This document shows positions 10,603 through 23,413 of a stretch of 64,000 bases of DNA, one piece after another (within the stretch, counting starts at the first letter, position 1; each line of letters opens with the position of its first letter). This DNA is from Eutrigla gurnardus (lineage: Eukaryota; Chordata; Actinopteri; Perciformes; Triglidae): the NCBI GenBank assembly GCA_963514095.1, contig OY741264.1, positions 10,339,554 through 10,403,553 of the forward strand, given 5' to 3'. A model generated the notes under the pieces. It did not search any database. It had not been told where the DNA came from and saw nothing but the letters and a program-made list of their open reading frames with translations. The position numbers and the translations under genes are program-made.

Positions 10603-12068
10603 GTCAGTTTTCATATTATTATCGTAGCTCTTTTGACTGTTGTGTTGCTCGGCTCATTAGTGATCATTTGCCGTTGTGTTATGGTTGAAGATTAAGTAAT
10701 AAACAGATTAAGATTGTAACTGCCTGCAATAGATTGTGCCTCTTCTATACTGGGTTGTTTTCATGAGGCCATATATTATTCTAGTGCATATTATGTGATT
10801 ATTGTAATGGACTCACGCACAAGAGAAACGAAAATATTTCATTAATCATTCATGCTATTTCCTGCTGTACATACTGTTCCATCGCACAGTACCGACCGTC
10901 CGTCTACCTACACATTCTTGAGTCTTAACTCTTTGAAACAACTTGTCTGGAATTAACATCACAGACGTTTAGATTAGATGGCGTCTGAATCATTTATCAA
11001 AAGAGCAAACGTTTTTCACTCCATAGATCTTTTTTTGGGTGCACTTGATCTCCGGCCAGTGCAAGACTTTTTTTTTCTTTATCTGACTGGTGGAGGATAC
11101 AGTACACAGCACAGTATGCTGCACATTTCTGAAGAATCACCCGCGGACAGCAAATCTTTTCAAAAGAGAAGAGATTATAGAACCCCCATCCCCCCGAGAT
11201 ATCTGACGTGCTGCTGTTTGCAGTTTCTCATTTCTATTCTCTTTCTCTTACTATTTAGATATTGTTCATCAGGAATATTAGTGACATTTGTGCACGCTGA
11301 AAGTTCAATTTGGTGATATAATTAATGTTTGCTTTTGCGGGGACTTATGGTCTGGTTTGATAAATTGGTTGATTTGATTCTGATAAATATGTTTTTAGAG
11401 CATTATCAAACTCTGGGGATTGGAAATGTGTTTTTCAAGGCTAAGCGGATATGTTTTCTCATTCCATGTTCAACATAGAAAGTTATGCAACGGTTTTTCA
11501 TCAACGTCTAAACTGTAAACATTATATAACCAAAGCTGTTGCTCGGCTTTATGAAAAGGATCAAAATGAAAAGGAATGACTCAACTAGTAGCCGAAGTTA
11601 TTTACCTGTCATCGTTGTATATTATATATCATATTAAACTAAAAACAGACACGAAAACATTGTCATCAGCTTGATAAAATACCACCCTCCTCCTTTCACC
11701 TCTATCTTCACATAAATTTTGGGGATTATGTGAGTTCACATCATGATAATATGCACATATTATACAGCCATATCTTACCTCTGAAGAGTCAGTCATCCTA
11801 AATTGGTTATTATTGTCTGTTAGCTTACCACTGAGTTGGGGTTAAATGAGCACCTCTACATATCTGTCCCAGGCCCACGAAGCCCCCTCAGTCTGGATCA
11901 AATCCCATATTCCTCACTTCCTCATCAATTATGAAGCAGAGCCAGGAAACAGTGTGTCGTCGCTGAAGGCTGTCCGGCCGGGGAACAACCGCGCTGTAGA
12001 ACTGGAGGTGAAAAGTTGCGTGACATGACGAATCACCTTGACCTAAGAATCACCCACATACTTGGACC

Positions 12069-12100
12069 ACGTACTCCAAGTACGTCGTCTTGGAGTACGT
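12069..12100. repeat. short perfect inverted repeat (hairpin)
   Basis: Twelve-base arms acgtactccaag and cttggagtacgt are separated by 8 bases. This is a compact perfect hairpin with no known family resemblance. Confidence 0.85.
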
Positions 12101-12370
12101 ACCAACTCCTCGCTCGTTAGGTGGAAGAGCAACACTGTGTACTTTGTGTTCAATTTTACATCCATAAGCAAGAAGGGTTTGTAGACTTTATGATGGAACA
12201 CTAGATTAGTGTGGTTTTATAGCAGCCGTTTGGTCATTCAGCGCTTTGTGTGATTTCAGCAGATAATTTGTGGGCAAATGGTGAACATTTGGACAAACTG
12301 CTTTAAAGTGTCCCTCCATAAACCATCTGTCACGAGGGTCCAGGACTGTGCTTCACTTTTTATCCTGAGG

Positions 12371-12460
12371 CAGTGGTGGAAGATGTAGATACTTGACTAA
12401 AAGTACTACAGTGACAATGTAAAAAGACTCCATTTCAAGTCCAGCTATTAGATGTATAGT
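12371..12460 (+). repeat. fish dispersed repeat end ('cagtggtggaag' type)
   Basis: The sequence cagtggtggaagatgtagat followed by acttgactaaaagtact is the decayed end of an interspersed element common in fish genomes, normally with a tandem aagtact motif. A reversed end-like string (accttccactgctg) occurs at about 13129-13142, so one element of about 770 bp is possible, but the middle gives no support. Confidence 0.45.
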
Positions 12461-15400
12461 TAGTTATAGTCTGGAAAATCAATTAAATGTGAAAATTGAA
12501 TTGTTGATGGAAATTATTGTTAATTGTTTTGTTAAATGTGTCATTGAACTATGGCTACAATAATATCATATCATTATATTCTAATATTTATGTTACCTTA
12601 AACTTCTACATTATTTTTGCTACGCACACTTACATTAAGCTAAATAGAAGGTGTGCATGGAGATGCCCACACAGAGGGCCTCTCACCTTGTTTTTATTAT
12701 TCAAATTTAAACTGAGGGTGCAAAATATTGAACTGAGGGTGCAATGAGGGCCTTGTAGACCCGGGATGGTCTCTTCCTCTCTCTCTGGCCACGGTCACAC
12801 ATGCACTCAAGGCAAAATATGCAAGAAACTGCCGCACGTTTACCTCATCCTAACCTCAGTTTACCTCGCATACAAACCATCTCTGGTAACGCAGGGTTAT
12901 TAAGATTACTGGGGAAAGTTTAGTAACACTGTTATTTATGCATAAGTATAGCTTCCTGGATCTTGGATTGATTCTTTTATACAATTTTCAGATGCAGATG
13001 GAATATGCCCAATTGTCAAGGAATTTTTAAAATTACCTCTTACTGAGCATTTCAATGATTTCTACGTCGACTAATACTGAGACGGAAAAATTATTAATGA
13101 CCTCGGAACCACGTGGCCTTTTTTTTTTACCTTCCACTGCTGCTAATGTTATCATCAGTGATGTTTTATCTCATTCATTATATATAATGCAGTCTACATC
13201 AATCAAAAGCTTCTCAGTTGCTCTACTTTTTATTTCACCACTATGGAAAAACTAAATCAAAGCAAAAAATACCTGCAATAAAGGATTTTTTTTGTTTTCT
13301 TAATTTTTAATTAAAAAGGCCCACTGGCCTATGAGAAAAATGTAAATTATTATCCTGTCTCCGCCAAAGGTCTTTAATATAATTTCTATGTGAAGCGTTG
13401 CATACTGTACATGGCCCCTGGTGAATGGCTCTAACTAGCCACCGTCAAGACTCTAACTCAAATTACCAAATCAGTTGTGAAAACCAAGGGTTTTAAAATG
13501 ACAAAATGTGCCTTTTATATGAAATGACTGCTTTCAACCATCTGTCTGTTCAATTTTCCGCATTGCTTTAACACAGGATGGTGCACTGATGATGATGAGC
13601 CGTACATAATTACTGCTAACAGGCAGCTCTGCATGCAGTCAAGTCGGAACAGGAGAGATATCAGTCCATAAAATGGGATTGCACTCGACTTGGACTGAAC
13701 AGTTTCCTGGACCCCGATCCAGGATTAAGAGTAGAATCTCTCTGGATTACAGTTTATGATGACCATTAAGAGTTTTATCCTGGGGGTACTTAAAACACAG
13801 TCCAGCCACATTAAGACCTGCTCAGAGAAGATTGCAGGGATTTGGACCTTTTGAAAGGTTTAAAGTTCGGGCATTTAGAGCACTTATCATTCACTCTGCA
13901 TGCGCACGGGAAGCCACCCTAGTTCACTGTGCATATTTAGTCAGGATGATGGAAGGAAGGAAGGTATTTTGTACCGGGGGATTTGTTTTTCTCGATGGCT
14001 TACACTGTCATGTTGATCTCATTATGCACTCATTTCCTACCACAAACTGTCAGATAATATGACATTAAGCTCCGAGGCAGTTTCTAATCTTTACACAACA
14101 TTTACCTTAGATTAATGCTCTGTCAGACTGCTGACATGTGAGAATATCGGGATCAGTCACAGAGGTTCCCGTAGGTTTTTCTGACTTCCTGTGTGTCTTT
14201 TTTGTCTTTTATATACTCAGTGTTCAAATCAGTTTAGCCCACTCACTGTCAGAGCAAAACAGCAAACTGAGTACAGTAAGTGCATTCACTTACTGCAAGC
14301 ACAGAACAACGGTGTCACTCTGAGTCACTTTGAATTTAAAACAAAAATAATTGAGATGGAAACACAAAGAGATGGCTTACACAACACTTGTGGGTAGAGG
14401 TTTTTTATTTAATAATAACCAAATTAAATTGAATGAAACCTTCATTCACTAGTCATATACAGATTTGTTTTTCTAGTTGATATACAAATAAGCAAACTGT
14501 GACCTTGAATGCTGTTATCAATGAAACGAGAAATAAACCATTTTCTATTGGTGATGTTTTTTTCGTTCCCTTTCTGTAGATGCCTCTCCATCATCCATTT
14601 ATCTGTTACAATGTATTAGAGCTGTCAGCAGCTCCTCTATTTCCTTTGTGCAATGCATTATGAAACAATAGTGTCCTCACAAATCAATATTTAGTTTGCA
14701 CACTGACTTTTTGAGTATGCTACGCTTTTGTACAACTCAAGCTCTTAAATCAAAGGAAATAGTGTTTTCAGATGTTTTTTGCTCCAATATTATAGACACA
14801 CAACAGCAGGTAGCAGCACAAACCATGAAATAATGGTTTTAATTGGCAAATTTTAGTGATCACGTTCAGCCAATAATTTATGTGTTGTAGCTTTGGATTC
14901 CTATGAAATATAGCAGCGATGCAACAATTAGTTGATTTATCTAAATGCAGCACCATCTCTGGTTTCAGATTTTCCAATGTGAGCATCATCCTGTATCTTG
15001 TACTCGAGAAAGTCTCATGATCAAGTGCGTTGGATCATGAACATGACTATGAAATAAACCAAAATATCCATTGTTGATCACTTCAACTCACTTTACTGAA
15101 GTCAAGATTTAATGAAAAATGCCTTTTTAGCCCTGTTAGATCACATCCACGGTAATATTATGCATCTATTCAACAGTATGTGCAAAATAATGGAACAAAA
15201 TAATCTAAAAATGTTATTTTCTGCCTTTGAACCAAAACATGAAGTGTGCTGTGAAAGCAAGTAACAACCAATTTTGACCAATAATTTCATGACGTCCTTC
15301 CATCAGGCTCAAACCTTAGTGAAAGGACAGTGTGCCTCATACATACTACATTATAAGCCTGCTCACTTTTTAGCAGTCCAATCAAATACGAAGGGTTCAA

Positions 15401-16498
15401 ATGAAATCTACACTGCTGCAATATTCTGTTAAACATGTCACAGTACAGAAGCCAAAGAAGCTCTAACTTCTGTTTTGCTGGGACTTTAAAAGCACTTTCA
15501 GAACCTCATCAGGTTAAATGCATGACTGCTGATGGCGTCACCTCCTGTAGGGCTCCAATTGGGTTGGTTTCAATATTTTTTTTAGTTGAGTTGAATTAAG
15601 TAAAGACAATTACAAAACACACAATAGGTATAAAACATAGTTATTTTATCAACAACGTGAATAAGTATTACAGCGTCCGTTATTGCAGTGTCCTCATAGA
15701 GTCTCGTGTAGTTCAGGATCTGTATTTGTGAGGAATATGCTGAACTACCAGAAAGTGGACTAAAACAATTTGACAGCAGATTGTGCTCAGGGCAGATTCT
15801 GTGATCTCCTCCATAAGAGAGTATGGTTGATCCATGTTTCTCAGCCGAGGCCCACTTCTACAGACAAACTCTCCCTCCCTCCCTCCATCCCACTACTTGT
15901 CTGTCTCCTTCTATCTCGCTGGCTCACAGCTCACACAGCTTGCTGGGGATAAGGCCTCAGCCTCAGTGCTGTGACGGCAGATGGCAACTGGCTCAAAAAG
16001 GTTGGCACGTCATCGGGAAATGTGCTGCACCAAAGATGTCCTTTTTAATTAAGAGATTTTGATCTGTGGTGAACTGCAGAATATTTGAAAAAAAAAAATG
16101 AAAGACAGCATGTGGTCTGAAATACAAAGACATGATATGAAAGGATAATAAAGATATATACTGTGTACATCCCCCTATGCTCTTCAATTTCATACAGGAC
16201 ACTTTTAAGAGATATAGACTCAGTCAGTCTGATGCTGAGTAGGAGGACATTAACTACAGGATGAAAAATGTCCAAAGTTTGGGGAAATATCCATCCAATT
16301 CTGTATGAAACGCTCCCGTAATCAGTCGTTTAGGTCTGATAAGATTATTTTCAGTCGTTTTTTGTGCTGAATTAATTACTTTCAACACATTTATGAAACG
16401 CTTTCCTGTTAAACAAGCTTTAAAGTGGTGCTTTCGTCTGACTATTTGTGTAGAAGCTCAGTTTTACAGATCTACAGATAAGTCAACAAAGTTGTGTA

Positions 16499-17116
16499 TT
16501 GTATAGTGACGGCCGTCTAAGAACTTCTTTGGTGGAGGACGGCCATAGAGAATATCTGTGTAATCTAACAGCTAGTGGAAATATGTGGTATCAGTTGACT
16601 GTGTCAAGGCGGATCACGTCTTCTGACTACTTTTTTGCACCTTGCCTTAAAGTGTGTGGTGCCACATCTTTATTTAACAAGCACTTAGAGAAGGTTGTCA
16701 GCGCGGATGTTGTGACATTTGTTCAGAGGTTTCTTGGCAGCCCTGCTGACATTCAGGTTGGGCTGCAGACCTTCAGAGTCATATGGACACGGGGTGAGTG
16801 CTGTGCTTTAATCCAGGAGGTGCCACGGCGGATGGATAAAAATATATTGTATGCAGGTCTTGTACCCACCAGAGATGCTGAATGGCCCACTGTGCGCCGC
16901 TACTCGTCATCGAGCAGCACGGCCTTGGCTTTTAACATGTTTGCACTTGTCGAGGTAAATCAAAGAAACAGCCCTGGAGCTCCAGACATGCCACAGAACA
17001 TGGTACATGTCAGGGGGGATCAACGGTCACCAGGCCCACCAAGTACTGCTGCGTCGCCTCGCCACGACACAGCTGCGCACACGCGGATTATCCTGTCAGG
17101 CTCAGACGTTCATTGA
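16499..17116 (+). pseudogene. unexplained 205-codon open frame in intron 3
   Basis: This is the longest open frame in the window, at 205 codons. It starts at TTG rather than ATG; the first ATG is at codon 29. I do not recognise the protein. Its features are a middle block rich in Cys, Phe and Val (FVQRFLGSPADIQVGLQ) and a C-terminal tail rich in Pro, Ser, Arg and His. There is no signal peptide, membrane segment or zinc knuckle. A faint, unverified resemblance to gag-like ORF1 proteins of fish retroelements is possible for the stretch ending RVIWTRG. Local base composition is close to even, unlike the AT-rich surroundings. Such a length is unlikely by chance, so a decayed transposon or retroposed gene is the most plausible reading, though a conserved non-coding block without stops cannot be excluded. 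Confidence 0.25.
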
Positions 17117-17439
17117 TTTGACAGCACGTTATTTTAGAGCAGCCTCTCTGGAATCGTGTTTCGCTCCATCTTACATTTAACATGGCGGGTGGAGGGAAAG
17201 GAAAGTTTACAGAGACGTGATAAGCGAAAGCACAAAGCCTTGTAGAGTGTGTTTTGTCGCCAATCAATGACAACTATCATGCAGACACTGCCAAATTGGT
17301 TACAGCCTGAGACATTAATATTCGTCTCACGTTTACCCATTTGTGTATCTTAAATACCATCTACATGTATTGTGAATTAGCATGTTAATGGTTTACAACA
17401 GCAAATATATTTTAGTAATCTCCATCTATTTGTGGCGCT

Positions 17440-17690
17440 GGGCAATGTGTCGCCACGATTTCTGTCCATCCGTCTGTACATACTTATAAGTAAGTCCATC
17501 TCCTTCTTGGGAAGGGCATCATCTCAGGAATTCCTTGAGAGAATTTCTTCAAAGTTATGGTCAAAAATACATTTGTGAAGAAATCATGAGCTAATTATGA
17601 CATCCTACCTTGTAGGGTAAACTGATGACATTTTGGACAGACAAGGATATAAACTGCAACATGACTGCTTGGCGAAGACATAAAACCACG
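17440..17690 (+). repeat. old teleost dispersed repeat fragment
   Basis: The text cgccacgatttctgtccatc, later atctcaggaattccttgaga, and at the end tgcttggcgaagacata, follows the order of a very common degenerate fish repeat ('ctcaagaacgccttgagggaatttcttcaaa...ggcggaggcat'). The family name is uncertain and the copy is strongly diverged. Confidence 0.5.
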
Positions 17691-18794
17691 TGGATTCTAG
17701 TTAAAACCACTACAGAAAGCAATAACACACGTATCCCTTTACTGATTTACAGGCACATGTGATGAAGTAGATCTTAAACTTAAATGTGCCTTACTTCATA
17801 TTTCTTCTTACATCTGATGATATTATTTAAAAAAGCATTACCTGGTGTCAGTGCAGCAGAAGGTTAATGTATGAAGGAAACCTTCTGTGAGCTTATTCCA
17901 GCCGATGCTATGAATCCTCTCCAACCTTAAAGAATTCATTTCATTTGGATTGCAAAAAGAAATAGGAGAAGTTGCTCCACAGACGTTTTGGTGCGACCAG
18001 ACACATGTTTCTGTTGTTGGCAGATGGTAGTCTGATTGGCTCAGTGACGGATCACTCATATTGCCATTGACACTAATGGCTGTGGAATTGAGTGGGGACA
18101 CTGGGGCACCAATGCAGTCTTACATCCTTGTCCAATCAGTGCGAAGCAACGCAGCCTGTCACAATAATTATGACAGAACTATTGAGACATTTTTTTGGCG
18201 AGAGACTCGATGTCCCACTAGTGTTCCCCTTGATTGGCCTTGGTGGCTCGCAAAGTCATTGTCATTTCTCACAACTTCATTACTTTGTGGCACAAAGCAA
18301 TTTCCATCTTCTGTGCTCTTCCCACTCTGTTACTCCTAAAGGGAGTTCACGCCATATGTGCATGACAACACCCTGTCGGATAGACAAGGTGATGTCTTTC
18401 AAGAGTGTCTTTTAGAGTTATCTCCCAGTGTGATGGCGAGCTCCACTTTATTATAACGCTTTAGTTATCTTGGATATGTCTTATTGGTGGTTAGGGATTC
18501 AGGTGAGTGTAATGGCTACCGACTGTGACCTTTTTATGGGACGAAATGAAGAGTGCTTGCTTTATTATTGCTTGGGTTCATTGCATTTAAAATCCCACAT
18601 TTCCAATCCTCAATAAAGTTACCGCTCGCATCAGGAGTCTGGCTGAGACGCTGACTGCATCTTCAAGCTGCGTCTTTTGAAGCAGCAGGCTAATGAGTAG
18701 GCTGCTGTTTATGCATCACTCTCATTTGTAAGGGGAGCATTTCTCTACAAAACACTCTACAGTATAACTAAGCACATTCAAGCACATATTCTAT

Positions 18795-19045
18795 TAGGGT
18801 ACTGCACTTAAGTAAAACTACTTATACAACTATGTAGAAATATGGCATAATGTCATTTTTAATACATGGAAGGTTTATAAAATATGATGCTCAAGTGTAG
18901 ATTACCAACAGTATATCAAATGTGCTTCATCTCGGCCAACTATAACTGTAAAAAGCTGCTTACACATGCATAGGTAGTTGTAAATCAAACCATAGTCATA
19001 GTTTTTTATGCATTATATATTACAGTGGTGGAAGAAATACACCGG
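18795..19045. repeat. fragments of 'cagtggtggaag' type fish repeat
   Basis: The sequence actgcacttaagtaaaacta near 18799 and cagtggtggaagaaatac at about 19024 resemble inner and terminal parts of the same common fish element as at 12371. The order and gaps suggest a broken or nested copy. The next 100 bp (19075-19165), rich in aatcg words, looks like another old DNA-transposon scrap. Confidence 0.35.
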
Positions 19046-21371
19046 AGTCTTGCTGTTAATTATAGTTCTTAGACAGAAAATCGGAAATCATCAAAAATCG
19101 TAATCGGACGGTCAAACTTTTAAAAAATCGCTTTTGAAATTGGTGAAGAAAATTACAATCGATGCATCTTTAGGACTTCAAGTTGAAATGGACTATTTTC
19201 ATATTACATTGTTGCTACTTTTACTTTAATTAAAGGCTCTCAAAACTTCCCCCACACACCGACACGCACTCAAACACATGCTCTCCATGCGGTGTCATCA
19301 TAGCACTTAAACATCAGATGACTAGATCAGTGTTTTAATCTCACTCTGGATCTGAGGAATCCCACGGCCCGGGCCTACACTCAGCCTGCTGTGAAATATT
19401 TCATCCACTCAACTGTAAATAAGTACTAACAAGATTATCAGATTACCCTTCATCCAGGGCATATACAGCAACCGCTGGGCATAGTAGCTGCAATGATGTA
19501 AGAGTATCCCTTTAAGATAATTGCGTTAGTAGGCACCATTTTAATGCAAATTCACCAAAATGCTCACAAAGCTCAAGGGCATCTTAACACATTTTTTCTA
19601 TTTGCAGTATGAAATGTATTTCTTTGCTTGCCACTTAAATTCCACACAGAATGTAAAGAGTGTAGATGTTTCCTCCATGTCTCTCAAGGCAGTCTAGAAA
19701 CTGGGACAACTTTAATTGAATTGACAGAATCAGATTAATTCAACTGAATATATATATTATTCTCGTGAATAAAAAGGTGGAAGAAAAAGTATGACCGTAT
19801 TAAATTGAACACAATTGTAATTTGCAATGGTTTACTGATGTTGAGTAGATGTGTTATAGGCCAGCTATATTCATTAGACTCCTCTTTAAAGCTGCCATAA
19901 TTTATACCAACAGCATAACAGTGAATTTATCAAGGGAATATATTCCAAAGTCATCCTGTCAACTAATTTATGTTTTATGATAGTGGTTTAAACTGGATTT
20001 AATGCCCTTGCCCAGGTGACTGGGTGGGGCTGAGCCAACAGAGAAAACAAAAGGGACAAGCTCTCCCTTTCTTTATAGTCAACACATATATTTGTATGCA
20101 AATTTGCCTGTGGAATAAGATGATTCAAATAGCTTGATAGGAAAATGTTATCTTTAATCTTTGGGCTTTGAGTCGTTGATGGGAGAGAGGGAACGAGAGG
20201 GGAAGCGATTGCTGGAGAGATGCATGAGGGTGGAGGTGGAGGAATCTCACTTATATAGAATAGTGAATCGCATGTCGCAGTCAGATTTGACTCGTGGCTT
20301 TTTATGTGTTATCCTGTTGTTTTTCAAAACCAAAACTATAATGACGGTACAGAATCTAAAGATTATCGAAACACGTGGGCTGTGTAGTTCAAGCACTGTA
20401 AATCAGTTAATGAACGAATGGAAGGGCAAAACCTCATTTGGTGTTGGCTGCTTTTATAATCCGCTCACAAATTATTGCACGCTTTAAGAAAATGCAACAT
20501 TGATGGAATCGTGAAGTGTGTAATTGCAAGTGAAAAATGACTTGGGGAAATAAGAGGCGCGGCGGTCCAAAGCAAACCCTGCGATGGCATGTGCTTGGTT
20601 CTGTGTCTCCCTGCCACCTGCCCGTTCCTTCTGTCTGTATGCTGGTGTCTTGTCTGCTCTGCTCTCTCTATCTCTTTCATCTCTGTCTGTCTTTTCTTGG
20701 TGTTTGTTTCTCTGCATGTTGGCGACCTTGGCTTCCCACACAGCCAGTTCTTTCTCTGTTTGCCAGTTAATGTTTTACATGAAATGTAATGACTGTGAAA
20801 GGTCCATAAATATAATAATAATATATAATAATAATACTAAATAGCCCTGTTTAGCATCGGCAAACAGTACATTAACCCTTTGATAACGCATTATAATGTG
20901 GAGCATCTGGAAGAGGAGTTTGGTGTTAAAGCAGATTATGGATGACAATAAAGTAAAACACAGTTGTGATAATATGAAATAGGACTTCATAGGAGAAGTT
21001 GTAATTGTGATAAATGCTTTGCAGTAATAAACACATGTTCTCATTTTCACAAATGCTAAAAGGTGCGTATTTTGACCCATTTCTGAGTGAGATCGTTCAG
21101 GCAGGCGGGATTCAGCTTCATTGATGGATGACTGTCATGATATTATGGGTTGAAATTGGTTGCTACTAAAAAATAAATAATATATATATATATATTTTTT
21201 AATTCAAAGAAAATATTATTTTGGTATACACTGTTAAATATGTGCACAATATGCCTGGTATGTGATCTAAAAAGGTTAAAACAGCATAATTAATTTCAGT
21301 TTCTCTTTAAAGTACTAATTTGGTTTTGGCAACTAACTGAACCGATTTTCCTTAGTGCAGAAGGAAACAAA

Positions 21372-21395
21372 ACACACACACACACACACACACAC
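21372..21395. repeat. (AC)12 microsatellite
   Basis: Uninterrupted AC dinucleotides in intron 3. Confidence 0.95.
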
Positions 21396-22281
21396 TCATT
21401 TGGTCTTCTTTATATTTGTCTAAACTTATACCACAAAGCCTGGCACTTCAATGTTTTCCGGGCATGTCAGCTGTGAAACGTGTGCAATCAGATGAACCTT
21501 GTTTGTGAAAAAAAATCCCATACCCCATAACCACACACCCAGACTGATATAAACAATTTACGCAAATACCAGTGCATGACACGCAGCAGTGGAACTGACA
21601 GCTAGCAACCTAGTTTAATGGCCTTCTTACAAACTATCGCGTGATGTCAGTGGCAGATTGCAAATGTCAGAGATGGTTCATTCCATCCTTGTTGCTTGCT
21701 GCAAAGCAGCAGTGGATGGAAACACACCGATAGTGTATGTCTCTGTCTTCCCCTCCCTGTCTCGTTCTCCTCCTCTACCTCGTTGTACCAATGACATCAA
21801 AGAAAGACTGCAGTGTTCAAAACAATGTAGTGTCAGAGATGTTGCCATGGAGCTACAGAGGTGCACTGATGTTTTCTTTTTTTCAGATTCATATCACTTT
21901 TATCTCCTGGATTTTCATCACCAGACTCCGTGTTGTCTGTCTCTGTTTATTTCTTCCAGCAGTATTATGTTAAAATTAACATGATAACTATGACCAAACG
22001 CAAAATGAGTATTGAATAAATCTTTCTCCTTTATTGTTGTGGGCTCTCATGTCGCCGACGCTAGTGGCCTTCATGCTAGTGTGCTGGTGTGTCTGCAATT
22101 ACACCACCAGAATGCAATTCATGCCATAATGTTAAGTTTCTTTGTGTGCTTCAAACAATGGCGACACTTCTTCGCTGAAACTGAGCAGATAATGTGTCAC
22201 GAGTTGGAGCTGGAGCTTAGCTGGGGCTAATAAATGTAAAAATACTTGCTTTTACTCAGAAAGAGCAGCTGGAAAAGCTGT

Positions 22282-22313
22282 AGGAAGGAATGCAATGCTT
22301 CCAAGTGGACTCA
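22282..22313 (+). repeat. direct repeat copy 1 (32 bp exact)
   Basis: The 32 bases beginning aggaaggaatgcaatgcttc recur without change at 22632-22663, 350 bp downstream. The flanks differ beyond the shared block. Confidence 0.9.
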
Positions 22314-22631
22314 GGTTGCATCGCCACAACATGTAGTCATGGTGGAGATGCACTGGATCAATATAAAATCAAGATCCAGATCGAATCAAGATGCTGTTAC
22401 TGTGTTGCCAATGTCTTGCCTTAAATGTCAGAATCATTTTTTAGCGCACTGTTTATCTTTAAAATGAGAAAGAATTGGACCCGGTCACTAGAAAAAAAGT
22501 AAACCCAAAACCAAACACTGCCCACCAGCTGGAGTAAACCGGACCATGTGGGTTCCACCATGTCCTTGCGTTTGTTTGCTGGGTACGGTGTCGCTCCACC
22601 ATTATAAATGGCGAGGTGCACGTGAGGCTAC

Positions 22632-22663
22632 AGGAAGGAATGCAATGCTTCCAAGTGGACTCA
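22632..22663 (+). repeat. direct repeat copy 2 (32 bp exact)
   Basis: Identical to 22282-22313. The DNA between the two copies is unique in this window and carries no recognised gene. Confidence 0.9.
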
Positions 22664-23247
22664 CCAGCCGTCTCCGGAGTGTGTGCTGGGCAAAATCTAA
22701 AGTCAAGCATGAATACAGGGGCTGACAGGCCAATTATCAGATGTACTCTTCGTTCTGCATCCCCACCTCTGAAGGGAAGCAGATGTGAGAATCCTGTCGC
22801 TTTCACTCAAGCCAGTACAATGACATTGCACTGCAACAACAACAAAAAGGCACAGCCTTCACAAAGAATCGGGACAGAAAGAGTTGTAAACATCGTCTTG
22901 TCATACAGTTTAATCTGGTGGGTTTTCACATTTCAGGCTCGGGAAGATGTGGTGTAGTGTGGAGATTGTTTGTCAAAAGTTGAAACGCTTCTGACTTTCT
23001 CCGCCCCCTAGACTTTCAATTGGGAATTGCATTCTTTCCTATTGATGTCTTGTTTCTGTGGAAACCTCACAATGATCTGTAGAAACATAAAAATGTTATA
23101 AAAAAAATGTGGTGTGCAATATTCCTGTTTTATGACAACTTCTCTCTCCCTTTTAGGATCATACAGCACGTCCTAAAACCATTTTTCAAAGATTGAATGC
23201 ACTTAAAACGACCTGACATAACTCAAGAACGTCTCTTTGCTTCATAG

Positions 23248-23413
23248 GTGAATGTAGTTCCAGCATGTGTCCGAGCCTTGACCAAGATGCTGTACTGTCC
23301 GTACTGTCGCGGCATGCCTGGGCTGAAACCTTGTCACAACTACTGTCACAATGTTATGAGGGGCTGTTTAGCGAACCAGGCAGACCTAGATGCTGAATGG
23401 AACCTCTTCATCG
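23248..23413 (+). CDS. gpc6: glypican-6 exon 4 (cysteine-rich)
   Basis: This exon encodes visible residues 131-185 and the first base of codon 186. It is entered at phase 0 after cttcatag and left at phase 1 before gtaaga. It reads VNVVPACVRALTKMLYCPYC, then RGMPGLKPCHNYCHNVMRGC and LANQADLDAEWNLFI. Six cysteines (relative positions 7, 17, 20, 29, 33 and 40) form the dense disulfide cluster of the glypican fold, and CRG.....PC.NYC is a family signature. The ANQADLD text is typical of glypican-6 (glypican-4 has ANQGDLD). The exon is 166 nt long. It joins exon 3 and exon 5 without a frame break. Confidence 0.97.

Larger units (their letters stand above)
10603..23247 (+). other. gpc6: gpc6 intron 3
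   Basis: A 12.6-kb intron between a gtcagt donor and a cttcatag acceptor. Its content is AT-rich with many short chance frames. Recognisable items are a short hairpin (12069-12100), fragments of common fish repeats (12371, 17440, 18795 and 19022), a 205-codon open frame (16499-17116), a CA array (21372-21395) and a 32-bp exact duplication (22282 and 22632). I see nothing assignable in 10700-12050, 13150-16490, 19170-21360 or 22700-23240. Confidence 0.9.

Noticed and set aside
10207..10614. 135-codon minus-strand frame
   Set aside because: It is the exact antisense of gpc6 exon 3, whose plus-strand translation is a clear glypican core.
22459..22806. 115-codon minus-strand frame beside the 32-bp repeat
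   Set aside because: No known domain. It spans one of the repeat copies and appears accidental.
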